From the NCBI RefSeq assembly GCF_040954835.1, contig NC_090700.1:22981501-23045500 (forward strand): a stretch of 64,000 bases of DNA. The letters are read 5' to 3'. Under the pieces are notes generated by a model. That model saw only the letters and a program-made list of their open reading frames with translations, was not told the DNA's origin and did not search any database. The translations under genes were made by a program, and so were the position numbers. Numbering within the stretch: position 1 is the stretch's first letter; every line of letters begins with the position of its first letter. Shown one piece after another: positions 11,515 through 24,600 of the stretch. The stretch is from Lepisosteus oculatus (Eukaryota > Chordata > Actinopteri > Semionotiformes > Lepisosteidae).

Positions 11515-12835
11515 AGGAATGTCAGTGCTGAACAGAATGCTACATGCAATGCATACAGACTATACAGAGTTTCATCACATTCTTCTGTGTAGTGGAAGGA
11601 GATCAGACAGAGCTGACATCAGGTTATCAGACCAGGATATCAGACAGAGCTGATTTGGGAGAGTGGTGCTGTTGGACTCTTTTTGGACTGTTGTCTTGGG
11701 TACTGAGGACCTTGCTGTCAATCTGTTGAGTATGTTTCCCTACTGTACTTTTTTTTCTTGTTCTTTCTAGACAGTGATAACCTATTATAATTTTTTAGAG
11801 GAATAAAAAGTGCATTGTGTAGTATAACTGTCTTGTCTTGAAGGCTATGGGAAACACAAACTTTTTGCAGGGGCAAGTGCAGGGGTCCTAGCACCTTAAA
11901 ATTCTAAGGTGGTGTAGTCAGATACAGTTCCTGCTTATGGTGGTTAATATATATTTGTGATACCAACAGAGCACCAAAACAAAGAATAATGTCATAACTT
12001 TTGATGCCCACATCTAAAATTGTAATGTCATGGAGTTTATTTTAAACTTCTGCTTTTCTTATTTCAGTAAATTCAAGCAGAAGTTTGTAAGCCGATTTCG
12101 ATACCTAACAGACAAGATAAACTCCTCCAGGCAATACACAGCACAAAAAACTCATATGAGGCCCAAAGAAATAGTCTAAAACACACAAGTTTTTTCCAAA
12201 TGTATTAAGGTGTTAAAATTTATATATTTAAAAACCTGACCTTTAATTCAGTTATATCATCAAAATTGTCTTGCTTTAGTTTAAAAAAATGCTTGTTTGC
12301 AGAACACATTCTACATTAATTCTTGTTCTCTTTGTTTATTCCGCATTCTTGATGAGTTAACTAGAGATGGTTAGTATTTCTAAAAAAGGGCTGATCAGTT
12401 GAAATTTGAACTGAGAGAACGTTTATAAACCTCTAATGCTGGCCAAGCTGCATTTAGAGAGATTTTTTTCCCTTCACAAAAAATTGCTATGTGAGGAGTT
12501 CATCTGCATTTGATGGTCCATTAAACAGCCTCTGACAGACATGTATCAACCATATAGGCACTTATGCATCTAATAGGGCCTTTGTTAATCTACAAAGAAA
12601 AGAGAAATATTGTGAAAAGATATGTTAAAGCATTTCATACCATTTCAATATCATACCAACTGTATTACTGTGACCAGAAAAGTTCTCATCTGGTTGGAGT
12701 AATTGCAAAACCAGTTTCCTTTAACATTTCTGCAATACAGAAGAATACTTTCTGAACTGAAAATCATAAAACATGCTGCAATTGTAAAGGTCCTCTTGTT
12801 ACTATTTTTACAGCTTGTATATGTTAACATATATG
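11515..12835. other. Intergenic, nothing recognised
   Basis: AT-rich intergenic DNA. No coding evidence. A repeated AGACAGAGCTGA phrase at about 11605-11655 is the only local feature. Confidence 0.45.
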
Positions 12836-12839
12836 CCAG

Positions 12840-13117
12840 TGACCCGTGCAATACATTTATATTTATATCTTTATTTACATCTATATATTAATATGTGCAA
12901 TTCGATTTTTCTGCGTACTGTTCTGTTCTAGTTTGTTCTTTGTGTCCTGTACTGTGAGTAACTCTTTTAGTGCAATAAATCCTCACTGTACTGATTGTAC
13001 TGTATGTATTGTATTATTATCATTGTATAATTTGTTACACTGTGGCTGTGTTGTCTGTGTTAAGCTGCTGTTGCACTGCAATTTCCCTCACGGGATCAAT
13101 AAAGTATCTATCTACGT
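12840..13117 (+). mobile_element. LINE 3' untranslated tail
   Basis: T-rich stretch ending GCAATTTCCCTCACGGGATC then AATAAAGTATCTATCTA, the usual 3' terminus of fish L2-type LINEs. No coding part is left. Confidence 0.75.
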
Positions 13118-13119
13118 GT

Positions 13120-15516
13120 TATACAATGCAGTATTATTTATTTTAAACTAATTATGATGCAATGCTTTTCACAACTCATTCCCATGTTGTGTGGTAAGGA
13201 ACATCTGTAAAAATAAGAGAAGAAGTGATTAACAATACCTAAAAAATCATCAGATAGAAGGTTCAGAGAGTTAAAACTACATTTTCAGAGAAGGCAGTTC
13301 TTAGTTATAAAATAGGTATCAACTACTGTCCTCAAAATGTCTCACTATTGCATTTCTAAAGTACTTATGGAGTGATTTAAAATACCCATTCTGTAAGCCT
13401 TTGGCACATACTGTATACAGGTTTGGCCACACTTGCTTTTATATTAATAAACATTATAACATAACAAATATAAGCTTGATACTGTCACATATAGGTAGTT
13501 ATGAAAATGGTGAATAACGGAAAAGGACAGAATTGATTAATCAATGTGTAAATAATTATAATAGGAGCTTCCTGCAACCTAAAATTCCTCCTGCTAGCCA
13601 AACCAATTAAGCTTACCTGCCAGATATTATTTGTCCATTTCAGCCACAAAATGGCTCTAAATGGGTATGAAAATGACCAATTATATACATTCCACAAGGC
13701 AAAAGCTGACACAAACACAGACATGATGGAAGTATCACTAAGAAAACTTTCTTGGGGCACTATTTGGTCTCTAGTATTCAATGTAAATATTTGTCATAAA
13801 ACAAGGATGTCCAGCCTTTGCTCTAGAGCCTTTGCTCTGGCTACTATCTGAAGATTTTTATTTCAACTCTTGCTCTTTTATTCCAACTTTATTCAGTGCT
13901 CTTAGGATACAGCATTTGGTTACTATCTTTAATGGATCAATTAAATAGCATCTTTAAAAAGACCTTTAAAAAAAAACACCAATTCACTTCATATCTTCAA
14001 GTACACCAAAAAAGTACTGTTAAATATTCCAATGTTAAGAAATAAAACAATACTCCCATTAGACATCCTGTCAGACCTAGCTCCTTTGTTTAACAGAAAA
14101 CCAGGAAAAACATGCCAAACCGTGAAATCATATTTTAATAAAACAAACAAAAGAATAAGAGGGAATCAAGTGGCAGTGTGAAAGAACACTACAAGAAAAC
14201 GTTGTGTGCTCATATAATTAGATACTGCAGAGTATAATTAAATAGATACAGCAGAGTCTCATAAAAAACATGGCCTCCAGTTTACAATGGAAATCACAAA
14301 GTTTTTAATATATATATATAAATTACATACATTTGTATAAGACATGCTTTGTTTACTTTTTCCCCCGTGTGTAAACACAGACAAGCAAGCTGGGGGGGAG
14401 GGGAGGATAGCTGGTGATGTGAAAATATGCTAGAGAGAGAAAATCTGCTTCGACAGAACCAAAACTGAGCACCACAGCAGAAATGCACGGAGCTGGCATC
14501 AGGTCGGCTGGATGGTAGACAACTCGTCAACAACCCACCCCCCACTCGTTTTTGTTCCTGTTAATCTTTATTCCTGTAAATAAAAGCAAAAAAAGACAAG
14601 GAAAACCCTGTTTCCAAGGAAACTCCCTACCAAACTCAGTAACTAAGATGATATAATTCTGGGTAGAACAGCCTTTGTAGACTGTCCATGCTTTAAACAA
14701 TCCTGGTTAGAAAATAGTATTGTCCAAAGGAGGAAATAGCCACAGTGACTAAAATGAAAAAGGAAGTACATCTGAAAACTTCTGTTTGACGGTGCTCTAG
14801 GTTTCCTGTGACTGGAAAATTAGTGGACATCATAGATGTTTCTGCCACTCGGTTTCTGTGCTCACCATCTGCACCCTTTATAAATAAGCAAGGTAAAGAT
14901 TCAGTGCTATTCCCTAAGGAGATGTGGAATTAAAAGAAGCCATTTAGAATGCCCAGGAAAAACTCCAAACTTCTGTAGACAGTGTTATTGTGGCTATTAC
15001 AAAAAAAGGGCTGCATGCTATTATGATCAGTGGAATTTATTAAAAAGAAATCTTAAAATTGGAAATTAAATGAAGTCTGAAGTCCACATTGAAATATGAA
15101 GCGAACAGGCTACTATGGTGGGAGCATTGATGAACTCAGCTCAGCTTGGCCTCTCTATCCCTTTCCTCAAACTGGGCTTCAGACAGTATTGATGAGCTGT
15201 ACACTGTGCTTAAATTTCAGTCTTCATTTTCTGCAGAGGAAACCATCCAACTGGCACTATGTGCTGGACATACCTGTGACACATGGGCCCATGGCTCCTC
15301 CAATCAAACAGGAGATATTAGAGGGGAGGAACTAAAGCTTTACATTCTGTTTCTTAAGTGGGTTCGCAGAGCACAGGGGGTAAATAAAATAATCCTTTCC
15401 TCAAGAACAGTAGAGGTATAGGGGTGCTGCTGGCTCAAGCTAGGTTATGGTGACATTGAGAACAGCAGTAGTGAGAGTTAAGGCAATACAGGTTTGCACT
15501 ACTAGGATGGGGTAGG
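13120..15516. other. ilk 3' flank and probable 3' UTR
   Basis: ilk ends at 15517, so its 3' UTR extends leftwards into this stretch. Several TTTATT (AATAAA on the minus strand) hexamers occur and I cannot choose the poly(A) site. A (TA)n run lies at about 14310-14322. No other gene seen. Confidence 0.45.
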
Positions 15517-15666
15517 TCACTTCTCCTGCATCTTCTCCAGGATGGGGACAATCATGTCAAATTTGGGCCTCTTGGCAGGGTCCTCATTCATGCAAATCTT
15601 CATCAGCTTGCAGATGTGAGGCGAGATGCCTGGGGGGATCGTGGGCCTCAAGCCTTCCAGGGCCAC
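15517..15666 (-). CDS. ilk: ilk coding exon 12 (last)
   Basis: Encodes [20 protein letters not shown] through [12 protein letters not shown] and TGA (15519-15517). This is the C-lobe end of the pseudokinase domain, nearly identical to the mammalian C-terminus. Acceptor CCAG at 15670-15667. Confidence 0.96.
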   Translation of the reverse strand: MALEGLRPTIPPGISPHICKLMKICMNEDPAKRPKFDMIVPILEKMQEK

Positions 15667-18600
15667 CTGGCAGCACAAAGTCCAAGAGTGAGAAAGTGAC
15701 TCAGGCAGACATTTCAACACAGACAAGTAATAGACACCCACAGCTACTAACAGGCAGTACTCTCCCATGTGCAAAGAAGCATTGCTTCTAGCATTAGATA
15801 TGCTGGAGCACGTGCTGTGAAGTGTCAATGTGCCGATGGAAGTTGATGCAGAGGACTAACTGGTGCCAAGGAAACATTCAGAGGGTTAAATGCAGCAGAT
15901 GAAACATGTACACTGCTCACAAAATAATTGAGGGCTATGATAACCTTTTGCAATACAGCTCTGTCAACCTACTTTCATGCCAATCTCCATGTTGGAGAGG
16001 TCAGCAAAGGGCACTTCTCGAGTGACTAGCTCCCACAGCAGCACTGCAAAGCTCCACATGTCAGCTGACCGGCGGTTTATCTCCTCTGGCTTTTTCTGCA
16101 AGGCTGTAGGGAAAGGCAACCAGGGTAAGAAACAGTACAAGACCAATACATTAATCCTGATACCAGAGCTGACTTCTAGTAGAGGTTTTAAGTTGCCTAC
16201 CCTAAAGGAAAACATACAAACAATAAATAACATTTGTAATGTTAATGGAATGTTTCTTTATTAGCCCTATACAATATCTTGCATTAGGAATTCATCTTTT
16301 CGCATACCCCAGCTTTTCTCCATGGAGACACAGACACACTGAGAGAAGCTTGGGGTCAGAGCGCAGGGTCTGCCATTGTACGGCGCCCCTGGAGCAGTTA
16401 GGGTTAAGGCCCTTGCTCAGGACGGAGTAGGATTCCTCTGCCGGCCGCGGGATTTGAACCGGCAACCTTCCAGTCACAGGCGCAGATCCTTAGCCACATA
16501 GCCACCACTCCACACACAAAGCCACCTAAGACTTCCTAACTAACAGGTCTCAACAGGTCAAATTGGGGAAGTGCTTATCTGACATTCGCTACACATCAAT
16601 TGGAACACCACAGGGCTGTGTCTTGTCCCCTCTGCTGTACATTTTGTACACCAATGATTGCATAAGCAAACACAAAGATAGACATCTCATTAAGTTTTGA
16701 CACAGCCCTGGTCAGTTTATTAAAGGACACAGAATACCATCATGGGCCCATTCTAAATGATTTTACCAACGTGTGCAACGAGTTCTCCCTAAAGTTAAAT
16801 GTTTCAAAAACAAAGGAACTGGTTAAGGATTTTAGGAAAAATACCACACCCCCTCAACCCACTACAATTGGTCAGCTTGTTGAAATTGTCAATGACTATA
16901 AGTACTTGGGACTGGTCATTGACAAAAACCCAAAATGGGACACATGTTGTGACATCTATAAAAAAGGCCAATTTTAAGGTAGATAAAACTATCCTTACAT
17001 TTTTCTACACACCATTCATTGAAAGTGTCTTAACATACTGCTTAACTTGTTGGTTTGGCAACATAAGTACCGCTAATTGTAACAGGCTGGGTAAATTAGT
17101 AAATATAAGTGGCAAAATAATCGGGAATAATCAAATCAACTTAAGCATCCTTTACAAACAGAGGGTGACTAAGAAAGCCATCAGCACCAGGGAGTGTGTG
17201 TCTCACCCTCTCCATTGTGAATTCACAGTTCTCCCAATTGGGAGATAATAATAATAATTATAATAATTATAATAATTGCTTACACTTATATAGCGCTTTT
17301 CTGGACACTCCACTCAAAGCGCTTTACAGGTAATGGGGACTCCCCTCCACCACCACTAATGTGCAGCATCCACCACAGAGGAGATGCCTCTGTGACCCCA
17401 GATGTAAAACCAACAGACTCAGGAAATCTCTCATTCCCACTGCAATTACACTCTTAAACAATGCAAAGTACAGTAACAACTTTGTCTCTTGTTTCTTTTC
17501 TCCTGTAACACTTCTGTATTCTCTTCCCTTTTCATGATGTGTATCTGTCTGTTGTGTTGCGTTGACTGTGCCGTAAAAAAAAAATTCCCCTAGGGGACAA
17601 TAAAGCTTGAATTGAAATTGAAAATGTTTAAGTTTACTAGTTAATAGTAATATAGATCTACGATCAAAGTATGATTGATGATTAAATGTTTAGTCATAGC
17701 TTGTTAATATTTTCAAGGTAGTTTTAATATCTAAAAAAAACTTCTGGAATGAGAAAGCTCCTTAACTCTCTTTCTCACAAGTTTTGAAGAACCTGTGCAG
17801 TGTACAGACTACTTTGGATAACTGTCCTATGTATGCACTCAAAATTTTGGCTTGGACTGTGATTGCACACGTGAAGGATGTTATGTGTCCTTCTTAAGTT
17901 AGCAAATGGGTTTACCCTCTGGCGCAACCCAGGCTGGAGAGTACATCCTCCCAGGGCACTGGAATGAAAACTTGACATCTGCCATACTGATCCGCGCTGT
18001 CATGTCCTCATCAATCTGTCAAAATAAAATAAACTCCAATTGTCTCAAACAGCATGTTTAAAGAAATAACTAAGTGAGCACAGAAAGAGGTGGTTTTGAT
18101 CTGGCAGTGAAGGCACTATAGGAGAAAACATGTAAGGCTTTTTACGCCATATGAAGGAGGCTCTGTAATTTCCCTCCAAAATTATCTGGCTCTAAAAACA
18201 ATCTAATTCATTGCACAAGAAGTGTGGGGTCAAATCACAGACCAGGATTTCACAAAATGAGACAAACCCCTTATAAAAGCCCTGTATGCACAGTGCAGTG
18301 AAAACACAAAATGTATTCATGACTGAAGTAGACCAACACGTATACTTCTAATCAATATACAATAGAGAAAAGTAAAAATAGTGGCTACAGATAAAAAGGG
18401 TTACTAGAATTCCTACCACGTGAAGGCCCTGATGACACAAGAGCCCCCCACCAGCTAAATGATTCTGAGGCTCACTGTCCTTAGGCACAGCAACAGAAAC
18501 CAATATCAGAAAATCAGTTCTACAATGGCACAAATCAGAGTTAACCACATCGCAATCAACTCAAACACCACCTTACCCATGGGACACACATACTTAATCA

Positions 18601-21600
18601 AAACATGTAGAAACTAACTCTCACAAAGTACGGATCCAGTGACCACAGCTTGGTCATAGGAACTGGGCAACACAGGCAAAGACTTGAACTTTCTGCAGCA
18701 CTACTTGAACTTCCCCATAATAACTTTAATAAAATAATAAAAAGGGTGTGGGTCAGTGAAAAGAGAGTGAGTGGGTCAGTGCAGAGAATAGGGATTTACT
18801 CACCATTATGCTCTTGCTGTTAAGATAATGCCGGGGGATCATGGGCTCCAATGTGTGCAGGAAGGCCATCCCACAGGCAATATCAAGCGCAAACTTCACT
18901 GCCTGGGTTTGGTCAACCACAAAGGCTATGGGAGGGATGGAGAGAGCAGGATAGATAAGAAGATCAAAGAGTCTATAGTATGGTTTTATTTTACATTTCT
19001 CTTGTAATGAATGGTGTCCAATTACATGCTGAACATGGATTCAAGTAAGAAGAGGATGCTATATATTTTCAGTTGAGGTAAAATGCAAGATTTTTTAAGC
19101 AACATAATTTAGGAGCAGAGAAAACCTCTGGAAATTGCAACCTCTTGCAATCTGGCAAGTCTGAAGGTTTCTCTGTGGAGCTAAAAACTGTACTTACTTG
19201 TCCCTTCATGCAGCACGTTGTACAGAGAGCCATATGGCATCCAGTGCGTGATTATGATAGGGTGGGGGGCAGGTGGGGACTGGCAGGCTCCCAGCATGGG
19301 CAGGACATTTGGGTGGGAAAATATCCTGGACACAGGACAGGATGGAGAGGGGACACAAAAGTACAGAACAGAGGGCAGGAGGGGAGGCTTCTGTGAGACT
19401 TAAATTTAATCATTTTTCAAACATGATTTAGTTTACATTTATCTTGAGCTGTATGTGTGTGTCAAATGCCACTGCAAGCCTTTCACAATAGTCAGATGGA
19501 GATAGCCCATGCTATTAGCTGTTCTCTGGCACAACCCCTGTGTTAACAGCCTGATAAAAAAAAAATTATCTTCTGTGCAATACTTGTACAGCTCACATCC
19601 TCTTGCTAAACATTAGCAGTTCAGACTCTGCCCAATTGCAGATTGTGTCACTGTAACAGATATTAAGATAAGTCTTTGTGAAACATTTACAAAATAATTA
19701 GCTCCCAGTTTGCTCTAAACAGGGGGACTGGTAGCTCCTTTATTTTATTTGGGGTATAAACGTGTCATATCTAGCATGTCCAGAGGCCGAGAGGAAATAG
19801 AAAGTGTCTTTGCCATATTATGCTTGTGGACACTTGAGGGTACACTACACGTGAGGGTAGCAGCCGAGAGGACCTGCTACAGGAATAAAGAGACAGAGGG
19901 ACAGGGGATCTACCTGTACATGTGCTTCTTGGGATGGGACCTGGCACTGACCACAATGAGGCTGCAAAATTACCTGAGCTTGGGATACTCTTCGTTGAAG
20001 TCCCGACTTTTGCGTGTGGTCCAGTCACGGACTTTGAGCACCTTCACGACAATCTCATTGCCCTGCCAACGGCCCTGCCACAGCTGCAGAAAGAGGTCAT
20101 ATGCATTGCTAGCGCTCTTGAACATCGCAACGGACACAAAATCACACCCATACTGCATCCGCTTGCCCTAGTTAACATCATTTTAGCATGCTCAAATGTC
20201 TTATTGTAGGGATAAGGCCTGTTATTTTACTTTTAATTAATTGTTATTAAAGATTTAAGAGTTTTTGTGTGCACTGACACGTGTGCATGGGCCCCTCTCT
20301 AAATGCAGAGGAATGTAGCCTAGAGGCACCTCTGGTGAGAGACATGGTAAAGCTGCGCCAAAGCCGAACAGTGCAATGATATACAGTGCAGATGGGTTCC
20401 AGCCAGTCAATAGGCTCATTTGGCCACGATCTTAAACTCACAGGGCATGGTCAATTACCCAGAGGAAGATCCAACAATGAGAGATCTGTAGGGTGGGTAC
20501 TAGAACCAAACCTGACAGCATATCAGCCATAATGTGATGTCATACCTTAAAAGCAAGAACATTGTTTTGCTGGTTAACCTAATGGTTTCTAATATCTCCA
20601 ATTTAACCAGCTGTCTGACTTTTCCCAACCACATGACTGCAAGTAGTCCGAGTCAGGACTTTATTTTTCTTTAGGGCGAGAGAGTGAGACAGATAGTACA
20701 GAATTCTGGCCGAGATATTATTTCTGAAATATAAGAAATCTCGTGTTCACTGTTATTTTTACCTGATCACCGAAATTCTACAGTTGGACTCTATTGCTGA
20801 AAATCTATAATAATAATAATTCTAAAAATAATTTACACTTATATAGCGCTTTTCTGGACACTCCACTCAAACCGCTTTACAGGTAATGGGGACTCCCCTC
20901 CACCACCACCAATGTGCAGCATCCACCTGACTGATGCGACGGCAGCCATAGTGCGCCAGAACGCTCACCACACATCAGCGATCAGTGGGGAGGAGAGCAG
21001 AGTAATGAAACCAATTCATAGATAAGGATTATTAGGAGGCCATGACTGGTAAGTGCCAATGGGAAATTTGGCCAGGATGCCAGGGTTACACCCCTACTCT
21101 TTTCGAGAAACGCCCTGGGATTTTTAGTCAGGACCTCGGTTTTACGTCTCATCCGAAGGACGGCGCCAGTTCACAGTATAGTGTCCCCACCACTATACTG
21201 GGGCATTAGGACCCACATGGACCACAGGGTGAGCGCCCCCTGTTGGCCCCATAATCAAGTATATTCTGAACAAAGCTAATGCCGGGGTTTAAAAGAGTTC
21301 CCCTTGTCTACCTTATGGCTGGACCCCAAGAAGATAAACTGTACAGACTGTTTTAAAGTCTGAGAGATGCTACTTTGGCAATGCTGCCTGATTCAATGCA
21401 AACTTCTAAGCAAATCAAGGCAAAATTCTCTCTCTTCTATCTGCATGGGGACCCTCCCAGCACAGAGCTGCTGCCGAGCTGGAATACTGACCAATCCACC
21501 CGTTTTATCAGAGGGAAGTTTTAACTCTTCAAGGACGTCTTCCCACAACGTTCCAAGAAGATTCCATAGCTGAAATATTGTGTTTCTTTTCAGCATGAAA

Positions 21601-24600
21601 TAAACTTATTTGTTCTTACAGCCTACACATGCTGATGCAGCTACCTACTTGAACCTATGGGCTAGACTGTAACATGTAATAGTCAATACATGTTAACTGT
21701 GATCTTTGTAATCCCTGAGTGAAAAATCAGCTATTCATATTACAGCAGATCATTTTATAAACATATTCAATTACATTTGTTGTTTTTTATGCATGTTACA
21801 TCATTAAACTGTATATTGCATTTTTAGAATCTGTGTGTGAAACCGTAAATTATGTTTGATTAATTCTTAAAAGTCATCAAGTACTCTTCTGATTGTTACA
21901 GTAAATTAAAACTGCTCTTCACCTACAGAGTGTTCATCAAAAAATGATGGATGATGTTCCTACACCTGACAAGAGATAAGCCCAATTAATATGTAATTAA
22001 AAATGTCCTGCTGGTGCAGTGAGTGACACACAATTCTTATGTATTGTTAGCTACAAATTTGTACCAATTCATTTCATTGTGTGTTTTGGTAATTTGTAAC
22101 AAGCTGTGAAGATCAAACTTCTTCTCAGAGCAACAAGAATATTTAGCTTTAACTGCTATAAACCTATTAGCTTCAGGCATCCCCTGTAATGCCCTCTTCA
22201 AAATGTTTTCAAATCATAAATTCCTATCCTAATGCAAGGCATAAATAAAGAATGGAACAGGACTGGTGACCTTGCCAACTCACCTCCCCAGAGTGGTTCT
22301 CATTGAGCTTGGCTGTCAGGGTCAGCTGCTTATAGTCAATACCAGCATGTTTGTTCAGGGTGCCATTACCTACAGACCAGAAAGATTAACACAGTAGGGT
22401 TAACACTACTCTTATAAAGAGTATCATGGGATCTTTAATGATTAAACAGTCAAGACATCAGTTTAATGTCTCATCTGAAGGATAGCTCCCCTTACACCAT
22501 AGTGACCAAAGTCACTGTAATGGGGGGCATTGACTCCTCCAGTGGGAAGAATGCCGCCTACTTATTAAAATAAATTATAGCAGCAACCTGTTTTTTCATG
22601 GTCTCCCATTCCCAGTACAGACCAGACCCAGATTTGCCTAGCTTCCCATCCAATATCTGATAAGATCATGCTGTGGTCATAAAATTTGCTTTCGTATCAT
22701 TTATAGCACTTGGCACAATGTCAGATTTGCATTTGCTGGCCATAATTAGAGTAATTTCACAGGAAAAAAATCACATCCACGAGCAACAGATAACACATTC
22801 CAGAACAGTACAAGCTGTGTGTTCATCTGCTGCATAGCTATATTTCGCAACAGTAAGTCGTTTTGAGTTACAGACTCCATAAATGATTATACAGTATGTG
22901 ACTGGGAATGTTTTTAATGATGTTGCTACATAAGAACATTTCTATGCTGATTATACCCAAATCTACGTCCATACTAAACCTGACACTGAAGTGGCTGTCT
23001 CTGAGCTCTCTAATTGCATCTCTGGCATAAAAACTTGGATGACTCAAAACACTTTCCTTCCCAAACTGAGACAATACTGAAATCATGCTACTTAGAACCT
23101 CCCATCATTTATGTAAAGTCAATATAGTAACCCCATCAGTGGGTGGCACTGTGCTTGAATTTCAATCACATTTGAAGAATTTAGGGGTTATATTTCATCC
23201 TGGCTTGACTTTTGATTCATGTAGAGAATTCTGTAAAATACATTGTTCTTTCATCTTACCAGACTATGTCAACTGTTGTCTCTGTAGCATAAAATCTGGT
23301 CAAAACATTTGTCTTTTCTAGAATTGATTGTAATGCTCTACTCACTCGAAATCTACACTGAACACAAATACGTCTGGAATTCAGTAGCCTGAACTCAGAA
23401 TCCTGATGACATTACATTATTCTCATCTTGGAGTCCTCACACTGGCTTCCTATCAGCTATCAAGCGGACTTCAAAATCTTCATGCTTGTCTATAAGGCTC
23501 TACATGGCTTGGCGCATCAGTAATTATCTGACTTATTATCTATCTACTCCCTAATTTGCAACCTTTGTTCTCCTGACTTTGGTCTCACCCAAGTTTGTTT
23601 ATTCATTGGGTGACACGGCCTTCTCCTGCTAAACCCCATAGCTCTGGAATTTTCTACAAAGGAATTTGAGAGTCAGCAACCCTGAGTGCATTTTAATCTA
23701 AACTCAAATTATTTCATGCATAAAGGCTTTTTATTTAATTAGTGTGTGTCAAATCCATTTTCTAATGATCTTGTATTTTCTACTGCACCTCTAACCCTGT
23801 GATTATTATATGCTTATTTTGTCATTTTCTACCTTTATAACATTTTCCCACCAGCTGAAAAGTGCTTTAAAATGCTACTTATTATTATTAATTGGCTTGA
23901 ACCTCTCATGTTTGCATTAGAACATTTTTAACTTTTTAACCAAAGCAGACGCTGCAGCTGTAAATGATCTTACAAAGAATATTTTTAACACTATCTTCCC
24001 CTTGGTCAATAACATTTTTGTTTGTAATTTTATTTTCCTCCAACACGGAAGGATTTTAAAAAATTTGTTTTAAATTTAGAAAATGCAGACCTCCCTGTCT
24101 AACATCTTTAACGTGAAAGGGTGAGATAAAGAGGTGACTCACGGGGTCGTGTTCGAGTAGTGCCCTTCCAGAAAGTGTCCTTGTAGGGTACCTTGGTCAG
24201 ACTCTGTCCCAGTTTCTCAGCCCGGTCTAGAGAGAGTATATGGTCAGTCAAAAAGAAGAGAGAGGAGGTGGTCAACCCTAATTGGTAATTCATTGGTCAT
24301 GTCAATCAAGGTCTTTGAATTTGATGGGAAACAAATGATTTAGAGAGGAGACTGAACACGGCAGAGTCACAGGACAACACTGCTGAGTTAGAAACTCACA
24401 ACAAATCTTATAACCAGTATGTACTGCTGACAGGGCTTCACAGGAGTCTCAAAATACTTTTTTTTAAATTTACATATCTATTCAAGCACACCAGTATGAC
24501 AAACATTCTGGAAAACCACACATTCCTTGTTCGTTTCTGTTTAAATGTTTTTTCTCAGGTGAGGTGATCTCAGTTCCTCTACATTCTCAGAAAGAAGTTT

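Noticed and set aside
12846..13151. 101-residue plus-strand frame
   Set aside because: It falls in a LINE 3' untranslated tail ending in AATAAAGTATCTATCTA; the protein is hydrophobic noise.
19749..20209. Plus-strand frames overlapping ilk coding exon 7
   Set aside because: Antisense shadows of the conserved exon.
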